From positions 1 to 64,000 of the forward strand of contig NZ_JRJU01000013.1 of NCBI RefSeq assembly GCF_000787375.1: a stretch of 64,000 nt of DNA, given 5' to 3'. Of this stretch, positions 36,051 through 46,000 are shown piece by piece. This DNA is from Halalkalibacter okhensis (GTDB lineage Bacteria; Bacillota; Bacilli; Bacillales; Bacillaceae_D). The position numbers and the translations under genes were made by a program. Each line of letters starts with the position of its first letter. The stretch's first letter is position 1. The notes below the pieces were generated by a model, which searched no databases, was not told the origin of the DNA, and saw nothing but the letters and a program-made list of their open reading frames with translations.

Positions 36051-38418
36051 ATCGATAATATTTACGATTACGGTAGCCAGTTCTCTCCCTCTGACGATAT
36101 CGTGATTTATGACAGTCATCACACATCGTAAATTCATGCTCCCATGGCATACGTTTTCCGCAGTATTTACATGTTTTGGATAAATTCCTCACATCATTTT
36201 TGAGAACTTCATGAACGCCATCACTAATTTCTTCACGTACACGTTCCCAATAAATGGCTTCTGTTCTCCTCTCTAATCGATATAAAAATAAAAGGTGAAG
36301 ACCAATTGATTTATATGAAAGTTCAAGCTCTTCAAGGGACCCTTTTACAATCTGGGGCTCAGGTAAATTAATACCCCTTACAATAGCCAGCATTTTTTCT
36401 TGCCATTGTTCAATTAATCCTGGTTCTTTTGATGAAAAAGGCAAATGTAAAAAACCGTACAAGTCCATCATTGATAGGCGAGCTTCAATTTCAGTCCCCC
36501 TGATGGTTTCGTATAGATCTCGTTCTTCGGATAAACTTGCTTTTTTTGTTCCTTTTGGACTCTTGAACTTCTCCCACATCTCGAAAAATGTCCCTAGATC
36601 TCGATAATACCTTTGAAACCGTTCAAATACAGCATTGGTAGGTGCAATCGCAAACGATTGAATTGATTCATCTTCTTGTTGTAATAAATGCTTCATCAAC
36701 TTTATCTCACTTGCAAAAGCAACCTTCCCGACATCATAGATCCCTTTTCTACCAGCTCGTCCCGCAATTTGTTTGATTTCCTGTGAGGTAAGTCTTCTTC
36801 TTCTTGTCCCATCAAACTTTTCATTTTCTAAAAATGCAATTCTACGTATTGGTAAGTTTAATCCCATTCCGATGGCATCTGTTGAAACGATAACCGTTGT
36901 CTCTCCATCAATGAAACGCTGCATCTGTTTTTTTCGTGTTTCAGGTGGCATACTTCCATAGATCATACTGACGGAATGCCCGTTTTTTTGTAACTGTGAA
37001 GCCGTTTCGAGAACTCTTCTTCTTGAGAAACAAACCAATGCGTCCCCTTTTTTTGTATGACTCATTTTAAATTCTTTTCTTTCGACTTTTAATGGAATAT
37101 CTCTCGTATAATCATGGATTTCTACTTCCTCAGAATCACCTAATAACTCAAGCACCATTAACTCAGCATTTCGACTTCCAATAATATGAACTTCGTTTGC
37201 ATTTGCTTTTGTTACAGCTTTATACCATGAAAATCCACGGTCTTTATCTGCAATCATTTGTGCTTCATCAATGACGATCACATCATAAAATTCTTTTTCA
37301 TGAAACATTTCAACCGTACTAGAAATATGAACTGCGCCCTCAACCGTTTTTTCTTCTTCCCCTGTTTTTAATGTACAAGGTATTCCTTCTGCATTTAATT
37401 TGTCATAAACTTCTAAAGCAAGTAATCGAAGCGGAGCAAGGTATAATCCACTTGTAGCAGCTTTCATTCGTTCCAATGCATGATGCGTTTTTCCCGTATT
37501 GGTCTCACCGATATGCATGACATAACGAATATTTCTCCCTGCTGATGGCCTATACTCGCGTCCGAAAATATCATCAAGGATTCTGGCTTCCTCTTCTTGC
37601 TTTCTTTTTGCCTCGGCCTCCTCTTCCGCTTTCTTACGTTCTCGCTCAATCAAGTCACTATGGTAAATCCTTTTATGTTCGTTTCTATCAAATGGAACAT
37701 CTGAAAGACGAAGAAGATCATCCAGTAACTCTGATTGTATATTTGAAAAGAAACGTTTCTCCCAATAAGGAAGATATGATTTAACAAGGACACTAATTCT
37801 AGTTTCAGTTAATGGATGATTATATACATTTTGATATTGCTCACAGATATCAGGTGAAAGACGTTCTAATACTAAACGACTTACATATAACCTTAATTTT
37901 TCATTGATAAATCGCTGATATGCGAAAAGATATCTCTCATATTCCCAGTAATAAGCTTTTTGTACAGCGCCAGTTAATTCATCAAAGAACTTTGATACAG
38001 TAAAATAGTCTTTTGCAGAAAACGATCCAATTTCTTTAAGTTCTTCTTCTATTTTAAACGTCTCAATTTTTTGATACTTAGGCTTCGTTTTAAAATCAAT
38101 CGCTAATTGTTGACTTACACGGTGACGTATATATAAGTACAAAAGTTCTTGATCTTGTTCCAGTATTTCTTGTAATACAGATTCTAAATTTGATTCAATC
38201 TTCTTACGTTTGTCAGCTAGACGTTCTTCTTCTTTTCTCTTTGCATAATTTATCTGGGCATTATGATAGAGGTCCTTCCATTCTAATCCGTTATAAGAAA
38301 ATCTTTCGTTCAACCAGCCAATAACATTAAATGGCTGATAGTCCCTCATTTCGTTTCGAAATAATCGATTGATTATTTTTTTATCTACTCCGTCTACTTC
38401 ATAATTCCTTTCTGTCAA
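36049..38418 (-). CDS. SUV3-like superfamily 2 RNA helicase with C-terminal zinc ribbon
   Basis: 789 residues. N-terminal helical charged extension (about 1-300), then a helicase core of the mitochondrial SUV3 kind: motif I GETNTGKTHHAL, motif Ia LAPLRLLALE, motif II VIDEAQM, motif III GSRNAE, motif V VSTDAIGMGLNLP and motif VI QIAGRAGRKG. A zinc ribbon ends it (CKYCGKRMPWEHEFTMCDDC). It probably unwinds structured RNA. TTG start at 38418 overlaps the TGA of the upstream 71-aa gene by four bases. Most SUV3 relatives lack the long N-terminal extension and zinc tail. Confidence 0.85.
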   Translation of the reverse strand: MTERNYEVDGVDKKIINRLFRNEMRDYQPFNVIGWLNERFSYNGLEWKDLYHNAQINYAKRKEEERLADKRKKIESNLESVLQEILEQDQELLYLYIRHRVSQQLAIDFKTKPKYQKIETFKIEEELKEIGSFSAKDYFTVSKFFDELTGAVQKAYYWEYERYLFAYQRFINEKLRLYVSRLVLERLSPDICEQYQNVYNHPLTETRISVLVKSYLPYWEKRFFSNIQSELLDDLLRLSDVPFDRNEHKRIYHSDLIERERKKAEEEAEAKRKQEEEARILDDIFGREYRPSAGRNIRYVMHIGETNTGKTHHALERMKAATSGLYLAPLRLLALEVYDKLNAEGIPCTLKTGEEEKTVEGAVHISSTVEMFHEKEFYDVIVIDEAQMIADKDRGFSWYKAVTKANANEVHIIGSRNAELMVLELLGDSEEVEIHDYTRDIPLKVERKEFKMSHTKKGDALVCFSRRRVLETASQLQKNGHSVSMIYGSMPPETRKKQMQRFIDGETTVIVSTDAIGMGLNLPIRRIAFLENEKFDGTRRRRLTSQEIKQIAGRAGRKGIYDVGKVAFASEIKLMKHLLQQEDESIQSFAIAPTNAVFERFQRYYRDLGTFFEMWEKFKSPKGTKKASLSEERDLYETIRGTEIEARLSMMDLYGFLHLPFSSKEPGLIEQWQEKMLAIVRGINLPEPQIVKGSLEELELSYKSIGLHLLFLYRLERRTEAIYWERVREEISDGVHEVLKNDVRNLSKTCKYCGKRMPWEHEFTMCDDCHKSRYRQRERTGYRNRKYYR

Positions 38419-38630
38419 AAAAGCTTTTTTTCTTTTTTTGATACATCATTTGTTATTTTATTTAGCCATACATTAACCCAAATTTGCTCTACATAATGAT
38501 GGCGATCCTCTATATACTGTTCAAAAGTCGGCATGGGTTCTTTTTCTTCTAAATAGCGCTCAATATCTTCCATTATTTTTCTTTTTGTATGTTCAACCGC
38601 TTGCGGATAAACGATAGTTAATTTGTTCAT
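38415..38630 (-). CDS. 71-aa protein translationally coupled to the SUV3-like helicase
   Basis: ATG 38630 with AAGGAG 6 bases upstream; longer in-frame starts only add unlikely sequence. Helical and charged (VYPQAVEHTKRKIMEDIERYLEEKEPMPTFEQYIEDRHHYVEQIWVNVWLNKI). No family known to me. TTGA overlap with the helicase start suggests a fixed ratio and a joint role. Confidence 0.75.
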   Translation of the reverse strand: MNKLTIVYPQAVEHTKRKIMEDIERYLEEKEPMPTFEQYIEDRHHYVEQIWVNVWLNKITNDVSKKEKKLF

Positions 38631-38786
38631 CTCGAACTCCTTCGACAGGTGTGACATCGCCAGGACCAAATCAGCCTGATAAGAAACATTTACTTATTAC
38701 TTTTATTTTATGCTGGATTGACCAATGTAATCAAATCAAAACCTTTACATATTTTGGATTCACATCTTAACCGTAATTATAAAAGG

Positions 38787-38829
38787 AAAAAAGAGTGTCC
38801 CAAAAGGTTTTCACCTTTTGAGACACCCC
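38787..38829 (-). repeat. Dispersed palindrome, copy 3 (terminator of nptA-like gene)
   Basis: GTGTC-CCAAAAGGT pairs with ACCTTTTGAGACAC. On the minus strand it is followed by six T, 46 bases past the stop of the Na/Pi cotransporter gene. Confidence 0.75.
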
Positions 38830-38874
38830 GAAATATGAGGCTAGCAACTTAAAAACTTTTGTTGTTCCTTCTCT

Positions 38875-40503
38875 TTATTCTTCTCCAATAACTACTTCAG
38901 CAATATTTACAGCGTGGTCTCCTACTCGCTCTAAATTACTTACAATATCAACATAGATAATACCTGCTGATCCCGTGCAACGATATTCATTTAATCGAGT
39001 AATATGTTTCTTACGTAAATCACGTTCCATTTTATCAATTTTGTCTTCCTTCTCTAATACAGCCTTTGCCTCATCTAAATCCTGTGTTTCCAACGCTTTT
39101 ATTGACTGTCTTAACGTAGACAAAGTTAGATCGAACATTTCATCTAAATCTGCTATAGCTGATTCAGAAAATTTTACTTTGTTCGTGATTTGATTATCGA
39201 CCAATTCCATGATATTTTCCATATGGTCCCCAATGCGTTCAATATCTCTTACTGTATCCATTAATGTTGAATGAAGTTTAGAATCCTCAACAGTAAACGA
39301 ATGTGAAGATAACTGAACTAAATAATCAGTAATTTTTCGATCTAAGTTATTAATAGCATCCTCAAATTGAGGTACTATCTCACCATGCTTCTTTTCGTGG
39401 GTCTTCATATATTTACCAACTTCTTCTAGGCCTTTCTCTGATAACTCAGCCATTCGAAGAACTTCCTTTTGAGCTTGACCTAAAGCAATGGATGGTGCTT
39501 CTCTAATAAAACGTTCGTCTAGATGAACAGCCTTATACTCGATAGCTGAATCTTTTCCTGGAATAATTTTTGTAACAATGATTGCTAGCATGGCAATAAA
39601 CGGAAGTTGAATCATTGTATTTGAAACATTAAATATTCCATGTGCAAATGCAATGGTCATTTCAGGATTAAGAGCTAAGCTATCTTGTAAGTTTGAGATT
39701 AAAAACACAAATGGTCTAAACAATAATAATACAATAATTGTCCCAATCAAGTTAAATATAACATGAGTTAACGCGGCTCGTTTAGCTGCAATAGAAGCAC
39801 CTATTGAAGCTAGCACAGCAGTAATGGTTGTACCAATATTGTCTCCGAACAAGACTGGTAATGCCGCATTTAAATCCATTAACCCTTGAGAGAACAAAGT
39901 TTGTAATAAACCAATAGAAGCAGAGGAACTTTGAACAATCACGGTGAAAACCGTACCAATTAAAACGCCTAAAAGTGGGTTATCACTCATGCTAACTGTC
40001 AAATCAGCAAACGCTTGAACCTCACGTAAGGGCTTCATTGCATCCCCCATAAAATTAAGACCTAAAAATAATGCACCAAAACCAAAAATGACTTGACCGT
40101 AATTGTTTACTTTTTGATTCTTAAAGAAGAAAATTAAAAACGTACCTATAGCTATAATTGGCAAGGCATAAGTTGAAATCTTAATTCCGATAATAAAAGC
40201 TGTTACTGTTGTTCCTATGTTTGCTCCCATAATAACACCAATAGCTTGTTTAAGCGTCATAAAACCTGCATTTACAAGTCCGATTGTAAGTACGGTCGTA
40301 CCAGTACTCGTTTGAAGAAGAATCGTTACTACGAGCCCTGCAATAATACCCATTATTGGATTAGTTGTAAATTTATCTAATAGATCTCTTAAACGATCTC
40401 CTGCAACTTTTTGAAGACCATCTCCCATGTATTTAATACCAAATAAGAAGATCCCTAAGCCTCCCAAGAACATAAATAAAATGGTTTGTAAATCCAATTT
40501 CAT
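38875..40503 (-). CDS. nptA: Na+/phosphate cotransporter with PhoU-like tail
   Basis: 542 residues. Eight or more helices (1-~310) carry the duplicated NptA signature: QTSTGTT and QSSSAS, the inverted-repeat substrate-binding turns. The C-terminal ~200 residues are a PhoU-type helical domain (MDTVRDIERIGDHMENIMEL and SNLERVGDHAVNIAEVV). It imports inorganic phosphate with sodium. ATG 40503 follows AGAAGGG; an in-frame TTG precedes it. A PhoP-box array lies 70-125 bases upstream, implying induction by phosphate starvation. Confidence 0.9.
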   Translation of the reverse strand: MKLDLQTILFMFLGGLGIFLFGIKYMGDGLQKVAGDRLRDLLDKFTTNPIMGIIAGLVVTILLQTSTGTTVLTIGLVNAGFMTLKQAIGVIMGANIGTTVTAFIIGIKISTYALPIIAIGTFLIFFFKNQKVNNYGQVIFGFGALFLGLNFMGDAMKPLREVQAFADLTVSMSDNPLLGVLIGTVFTVIVQSSSASIGLLQTLFSQGLMDLNAALPVLFGDNIGTTITAVLASIGASIAAKRAALTHVIFNLIGTIIVLLLFRPFVFLISNLQDSLALNPEMTIAFAHGIFNVSNTMIQLPFIAMLAIIVTKIIPGKDSAIEYKAVHLDERFIREAPSIALGQAQKEVLRMAELSEKGLEEVGKYMKTHEKKHGEIVPQFEDAINNLDRKITDYLVQLSSHSFTVEDSKLHSTLMDTVRDIERIGDHMENIMELVDNQITNKVKFSESAIADLDEMFDLTLSTLRQSIKALETQDLDEAKAVLEKEDKIDKMERDLRKKHITRLNEYRCTGSAGIIYVDIVSNLERVGDHAVNIAEVVIGEE

Positions 40504-40559
40504 CAACCCTTCTCTATTTATCGTATCGACAAAGTTCTACAATGATTGCCCCCCTTCCA

Positions 40560-40626
40560 CATATTAAGGAATTGTTAAGAAGATGTAAATGACTACAATG
40601 TAAAGATATTGTAAAGAAATTGTAAA
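40560..40626 (-). promoter_or_regulatory. PhoP-box array and promoter of nptA
   Basis: On the minus strand five TTTACA/TTAACA hexamers start at plus positions 40621, 40610, 40599, 40584 and 40573: spacings 11, 11, 15 and 11. This is the 11-base periodic direct-repeat pattern of Bacillus PhoP binding sites (TT(A/T/C)ACA). One TTTACA (40584-40589) is also 17 bases from TAATAT, giving a candidate sigma-A promoter. Confidence 0.75.
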
Positions 40627-40773
40627 GGCTGCTGCCATTACGGCAAACTTAATACTTTGTTCTATGTATCATTAAATGTTTGTTTCTTTTCTCATGTATT
40701 TTGGTTCAAATTACGCGTTTGTATTCAAACATTAAAACTACATAAACTAAGTACCATGAAGAAGGAGGAGGAA

Positions 40774-41103
40774 ATGCCTATGTCAGCAAATGACCATTTT
40801 GAAGAAGTATTTGAACAGTATCGCAACGCGGCTCAAGAAATCGCTCAAGAAGAGTTGAAGCACGAAATAAGCAATAGTCAAAATCAAGAAAGCATTGTTG
40901 CTGTTCGCAAAAATGAAGAAGGTGATTTAATTGCATTTAAAACAAGCAGTGGTCGTGAACTTGACTACATTTCTGCTTTAACGGATGCAAAACAAGGAAA
41001 ACTGGCACATGTAGATGTATTTCATAAGTATGGTCGCGATATTTTGCGAAGTGAGCCTGACGGGATCAAAGAAAATAATTTAGATCATTTGCCTGAGTTT
41101 TAA
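40774..41103 (+). CDS. DUF3892 family protein
   Basis: 109 residues. The DUF3892 core is seen as VAVRKNEEGDLIAFKTSSGRELDYISALTDAKQGKLAHVDVFHKYGRDILRSEPDG. Starts at ATG 40774 with AAGGAGGAGG. Small soluble protein of unknown role. A perfect hairpin without T run (41159-41187, GAGAGAGAATTT) follows. Confidence 0.82.
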   Translation: MPMSANDHFEEVFEQYRNAAQEIAQEELKHEISNSQNQESIVAVRKNEEGDLIAFKTSSGRELDYISALTDAKQGKLAHVDVFHKYGRDILRSEPDGIKENNLDHLPEF

Positions 41104-41268
41104 CCAAAACATACAGTTCATATGAGTCCTCATCAGAAGCTCCAACTCGATAAAAACAGAGAGAGAGAATTTCAAAATTCTCTCTCGAAATTATGCACTA
41201 ACATAGTTTCTGCATAATTATGTACTGTAAAGCTGGATACTTCCCCCCTTCTTTTAGCCAACTTACGC

Positions 41269-41305
41269 TAAAAATAGCCTCTCCAAAATAATAGAGAGGC
41301 CATTT
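41269..41305 (-). terminator. Terminator of acidic protein gene
   Basis: GGCCTCTC/GAGAGGC stem followed on the minus strand by TATTTTT, directly after the stop at 41312. Confidence 0.6.
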
Positions 41306-41311
41306 CATCAA

Positions 41312-41956
41312 TTATTGTAAAGTATCTAAACTCTGTATCGAATCCATATGACTTGCAATCATGGCAATAATGGTACTAGCTTCATCCTTACTGAAAATAA
41401 AGTTAAATTCATCCTTAATTAACTCATTATCCTGCGTTTTCACACGGTTTGTTCGTTGAAGAATGCCATCGCCCGTTTCTTGAATGACTCCAAATTTATA
41501 AGTGATCTCTACATCTTCATTCTCATCAATATATGCAGTCACTTCTGGTGTTTCCCAATCAACTTCTAACGTCTCATAATCATCATCAATGTAATCGTCA
41601 TCTTGATCAGCATACTCATATTCAAACGCCGATACATAATCTTCATCTTCCATAAAGTCATGGAAGCTTTCATGAACCGCATCAATAATATCATCAATAT
41701 CCTCAAGCATCGTTCTTGAACTAAGATCGAGATCTAAATCAAATGACTCGATATAAAACTCATTGTTAAATGGATCAAAAAAGAGCGTGCAAAAATACTC
41801 ACGATCGTTTTCCTCCGTTTCAACAAAAAATTCAATACGAGGGTGCTTAGCTCCTTTATCAATAGACATATGACCAATTTGATCATACTTTTCACAAATT
41901 GATTCAAGATCGTCTTGTAGCTCTGCAGATACTCTATCAAACCAATCTAATGTCAT
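41312..41956 (-). CDS. Very acidic hypothetical protein, 214 aa
   Basis: Soluble, strongly acidic (DDDYIDDDYETLEVDWETPEV in the middle). Two halves seem to have similar beta-rich character: CTLFFDPFNNEFYIESFDLDL and VEITYKFGVIQETGDG. No family recognised. ATG 41956 with AAGAGGTG. Acidic composition fits a salt-tolerant host but does not prove it. Confidence 0.7.
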   Translation of the reverse strand: MTLDWFDRVSAELQDDLESICEKYDQIGHMSIDKGAKHPRIEFFVETEENDREYFCTLFFDPFNNEFYIESFDLDLDLSSRTMLEDIDDIIDAVHESFHDFMEDEDYVSAFEYEYADQDDDYIDDDYETLEVDWETPEVTAYIDENEDVEITYKFGVIQETGDGILQRTNRVKTQDNELIKDEFNFIFSKDEASTIIAMIASHMDSIQSLDTLQ

Positions 41957-42106
41957 GAACGATCACCTCTTTAATAATATTAGTCAATATAGATAAATAT
42001 CTTCCTGCTAATACTATTTTGAACCAAAGCGGTGATTTTCAATCCAAATTACAGGTTTTTCTTCTATTTTTCTTGTTTTCATACAACCGTTGCGACAGCA
42101 TTGCTT

Positions 42107-43039
42107 TTACCTTAATACACCATGTGGCAAAATGGCATGAACCCCTTTAACTTGATTTACGATTTGAGTTATACGGAGGTCAACAACGACACTAGCTAAC
42201 GCGGTTGCTTCAGATTTATTCACGTTATATTGTTGTTGAATGAGAGAGATCATTCCTTCTAATGCCCGGATTGTTGCTTTGTTTAAATCTTCATCGAATC
42301 CAAAAGTAATCCATCCCGAAGGTGTATTAGCATATGGTAAAGGTAGTTTCATATCTTCCCTTACCATAAATGTTAAATCAACAAGTTCCATTGGACATTC
42401 AATTGCCTGTCCTGACACTTCACCATCACCTTGTGCTGCATGTCCATCTCCAACAGAGAACATGGCTCCATCAATAGCTACAGGTAAATACAATGTGCTT
42501 CCTTTGACAAGTTCCTTACAATCAATATTACCTCCACAATAACGGGGCGGAATAGTGGAATGAACACCAGGCTCACTTGGCGCTGTCGCCATAACACCCA
42601 TAAATGGTTGAATAGGGACTGTAAATTCTTTACTTTTACTTTTTCCAATTGCAATACGCTTTTGGTTATCAATCAACCAATCAAATCTAATTTCGTCTAG
42701 ATTGGATATACCTAGTTGCTTATTCTGCCAATTTGATTTACCTGCTGCACAGTTCCACCCATACCAACTAGGGATAATCTCATTAATTTTTATTTCAAGA
42801 GTCATCCCAGCCTTAGCTTCACTAATCTTAATCGGTCCAACAACTGGATGCCCCCACATTTCTTCTTGTTCTCTCGAAGTATATTCTATTCTCTTTCCAT
42901 TTTTATCGGTTAATCCCCAACCGATATCTACCGTGGAATATTGAACAGAATCTCCAGATTGAATCGTTATGATCGGTTGATAATCTTTACTAAAAGAGCC
43001 GTGTAAAGTGAAATTATTGGCCTCAATAATATGGTTCAT
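42107..43039 (-). CDS. Acetamidase/formamidase family protein
   Basis: About 310 residues. FmdA/AmdA family blocks: WGHPVVGPIKISEAKAGMTLEIKINEI, QPFMGVMATAPSEPGVHSTIPPRYCGGNIDCKELVKGSTLYLPV and FSVGDGHAAQGDGEVSGQAIECP (the metal/active-site segment). It probably hydrolyses short amides to ammonia and the acid. I start at ATG 43039; a longer frame only reads into the upstream gene. It follows the PglX-like gene by 19 bases on the same strand. Confidence 0.87.
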   Translation of the reverse strand: MNHIIEANNFTLHGSFSKDYQPIITIQSGDSVQYSTVDIGWGLTDKNGKRIEYTSREQEEMWGHPVVGPIKISEAKAGMTLEIKINEIIPSWYGWNCAAGKSNWQNKQLGISNLDEIRFDWLIDNQKRIAIGKSKSKEFTVPIQPFMGVMATAPSEPGVHSTIPPRYCGGNIDCKELVKGSTLYLPVAIDGAMFSVGDGHAAQGDGEVSGQAIECPMELVDLTFMVREDMKLPLPYANTPSGWITFGFDEDLNKATIRALEGMISLIQQQYNVNKSEATALASVVVDLRITQIVNQVKGVHAILPHGVLR

Positions 43040-43058
43040 ATTTAGAATTCCTACCTTC

Positions 43059-46000
43059 CTAAGTAGTTGGTAACACCTCAGAAAATAATTTTTGATTAAA
43101 CTGAACTCCATCATCCAAGTTCAAATCTGGGAATACGCCATTTGACTGACGAATCTTCTCTTGTAACATAACTATCTCGGCTGCCCGAGCTTCAAGTGAG
43201 CTAATTAGTTTTTGGTACTTCTTTCTATCCTTAATTGTAGGTTGATTTGCTAGGATCTCTTTGGTACTTCTTAGTGCTTTCTTAATCCCAATTATGGCTT
43301 TTTGGACGTATTGAGTTTCAACGATATTGAAGGTATCTTGATTAATGCGGTGCATATATATTAGCGCTCGAAAGCCCTTTTCTTTGCCTGAATCAATTAA
43401 CCAATATATCGGGCGCTTGTGATACGTTTTAAAATGGTCTATGTAAAATTCATCAACAAAATAACGGAGTAGTCTATTTTCAACAGATTCGTTCTGCTTA
43501 AGCCTAAGTGAGGATGCTAACCAAAATAAATTATCTTCAACAGTAGAAGCTTCGAAACAAGCAGCTAAGAATTGACGCAGCCGTAAGAGAATGTCATCAT
43601 TAAACGAACCTGCAAAAGTTAATAATTGAATCCCATCCTTATTAGGTTGAAAAGATTGATAATAAGATGGATTCCAGTCGTCACCAGCATAAGCTAATCC
43701 TTGAAAATCAAGACTATACCTTCCCAATAAACACCCGATAAAATAGGATAGAAATGACCTTGCATCACGGTCTCTCTCAGCAAGTGAAATAGTTATCTCC
43801 CTTTCCTTGACTTCTGGAGATAAATCATCTTGTAAATGATAAAGTTCAATAAAAATTTCATTTAATTTTTCTTCATTTTCTTTCAGTTCTGAGAACATTT
43901 TTTCTTTTGTTTCTTTCCATTTATTAAAAATAGTGGATAAAAGTCGTTCTTGCTTGAAAAATAGAAAGGGATGCTGTGTGAAATCCCATGATGTTTCTTG
44001 TGAATCCCAATCTTGTTTCGCTACCTCAATATTTCTCTTGGTTAACTTATCAATATGACCATTTCGCTCGCCTAGAATTATTGGAAGCTTTGCAATGACA
44101 CCTGAACTATAATTAATTGTAGGGTTTAACGTGTATAAGAGCGTGCTTGCCACAACTGAATTTAAAAAGCTTGCAAAATAATAATAATCTTCTTTTTCAC
44201 AAAAGAAAGCGTGTGAACCAACATCAAATATCATCCCTTTTGGAAAACAACGTACTCCGAATTTAGTAGAACTAATTAGTGACCATGTTATCCCTTCCCG
44301 AAAATAGTAAGGCACGTTTTTCGGCTTTGAATTGCTTGGCAAACATGTTCCAATCAAAAGTTTATGTAATTTATCCTCGCGTATCTCTTTCCCATCATGC
44401 TGCCAATTTACAACCATTACATTATTTCCATACCATTTGCGAATTGGGCCACCTTTGTTTAATGGAAACCATTTTTGTTCACTAGCTTGTGCAGACTCAC
44501 GGTCATGTGAAAAGCCAATATTTGAAAATTGAACCTCATACCAGTAGCGATGAAAACGCTTATTATCAGCCGTAGCAAGACCTTGTCTAGGTTCTGCAAA
44601 ATTCCTTAATGGTTTCCCCTTTAAAAAAACGTCTGTTAAGTTTTTCGTTAACCAATATACTATAGGGGTCTCTGGTACAAGAGAAAACCGTTCTTGCATA
44701 CAGATGTACTTTCCTTTTCCATCAAGGAAAGCTTTTTTCTTACTCTCGGTATTTTTATAATCAATAAGCCGAAAATAGCTACTTTTAAAGTCCTTACTAT
44801 AGGTCCGTTTTGAAACAAATGCTGTACATTGAACAACTTCTCCACCAAAATCTTCAAATGTATGGGCCCCTAGATGCAACATGGACATGATCGTACTTTC
44901 ATTTAGAAGTTGCAGCCTAAGCTTCTCATAACTTGTTAAGAACATCCATGATTGCTGGTTAAGCATGGCAAATAGCCCATTTGCTTTTGTGAAATGAAGT
45001 ACACGTTCCATAAACACGGCCGACATATCATATTTACTATAAGGGTAATGTCTTTTAACATAGTCGCTTGTTGACTGGTTTAACCCTCTAATGCCCATAT
45101 ACGGTGGATTCGTAACTGTTATATCATACGTATTAGCTAACATTTTTGCTTGTATTAAAAGCTTGAGTACAAGATTTAATTTCTCGAATACGTGATAATT
45201 TTCTAACGTTATTTCTAGTGTCTCAGGCATCTTGATTCTGTTTATATACTTATCAAAATTAATTTGATCAACTTGCAAAATCGAACCTATTTGTTTCGCT
45301 TGAACAAACGATGAAAATAGTTGTTTCAGTTCAGCTAATTCATATGTATTATTTGCTAGCACATGTGCTGTATGATCAATATCCAAATCGTTTGTTTCCT
45401 GAATCGAAATAACATTTATTTGTATGTCCTTCTGCAACACCGCTCTAGACTTTTGGCAAGCTTTCATCAATAAACTAAATGTAGCAAGCTGCGCTGCACG
45501 GTCATCAATATCCATTCCATAAAGATTATTTTCTAATATTATCTGAGGAATCACTTCTTTATCATAGCCCTCTTTAACATACATGTCGTAAAATAAACCA
45601 AATGCAAACACAAGGATGTGTCCCGAACCGACACACGGGTCAAGAAATGTGATATCAAGTAAGTTTATATGAGAATAAGTTACGCTATTATTGTTAATAG
45701 CGACCTTCTCCTCCATTGGTTTGACATAATACGGCATGGCGCACTTCAATTTTGATGAAGACTTGGAGTTTTCCCATATGTGTCCTAATGTATTTTCAAC
45801 CATATATTGCACAATCCATTTAGGTGTAAAAAGCTGTGTGGCTGCAGGAATATCTTTTTTTTCGAGTTTCTTATTTTGCTTGAGATTAGCAAACACTTCA
45901 TCTTTAGGCTCACTATTATAAAATTGATACATCCACCCAATTACTTCGACCTCACCAAAACTTCCAATGACGTGATCCCTTCGTAAAAAGTGATTCACAG

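Noticed and set aside
36049-38418. DEAD-box cold-shock helicase (CshA-like)
   Set aside because: Motif II is DEAQ and motif VI QIAGRAGRKG, which is the SUV3/Ski2-like pattern; no DEAD motif.
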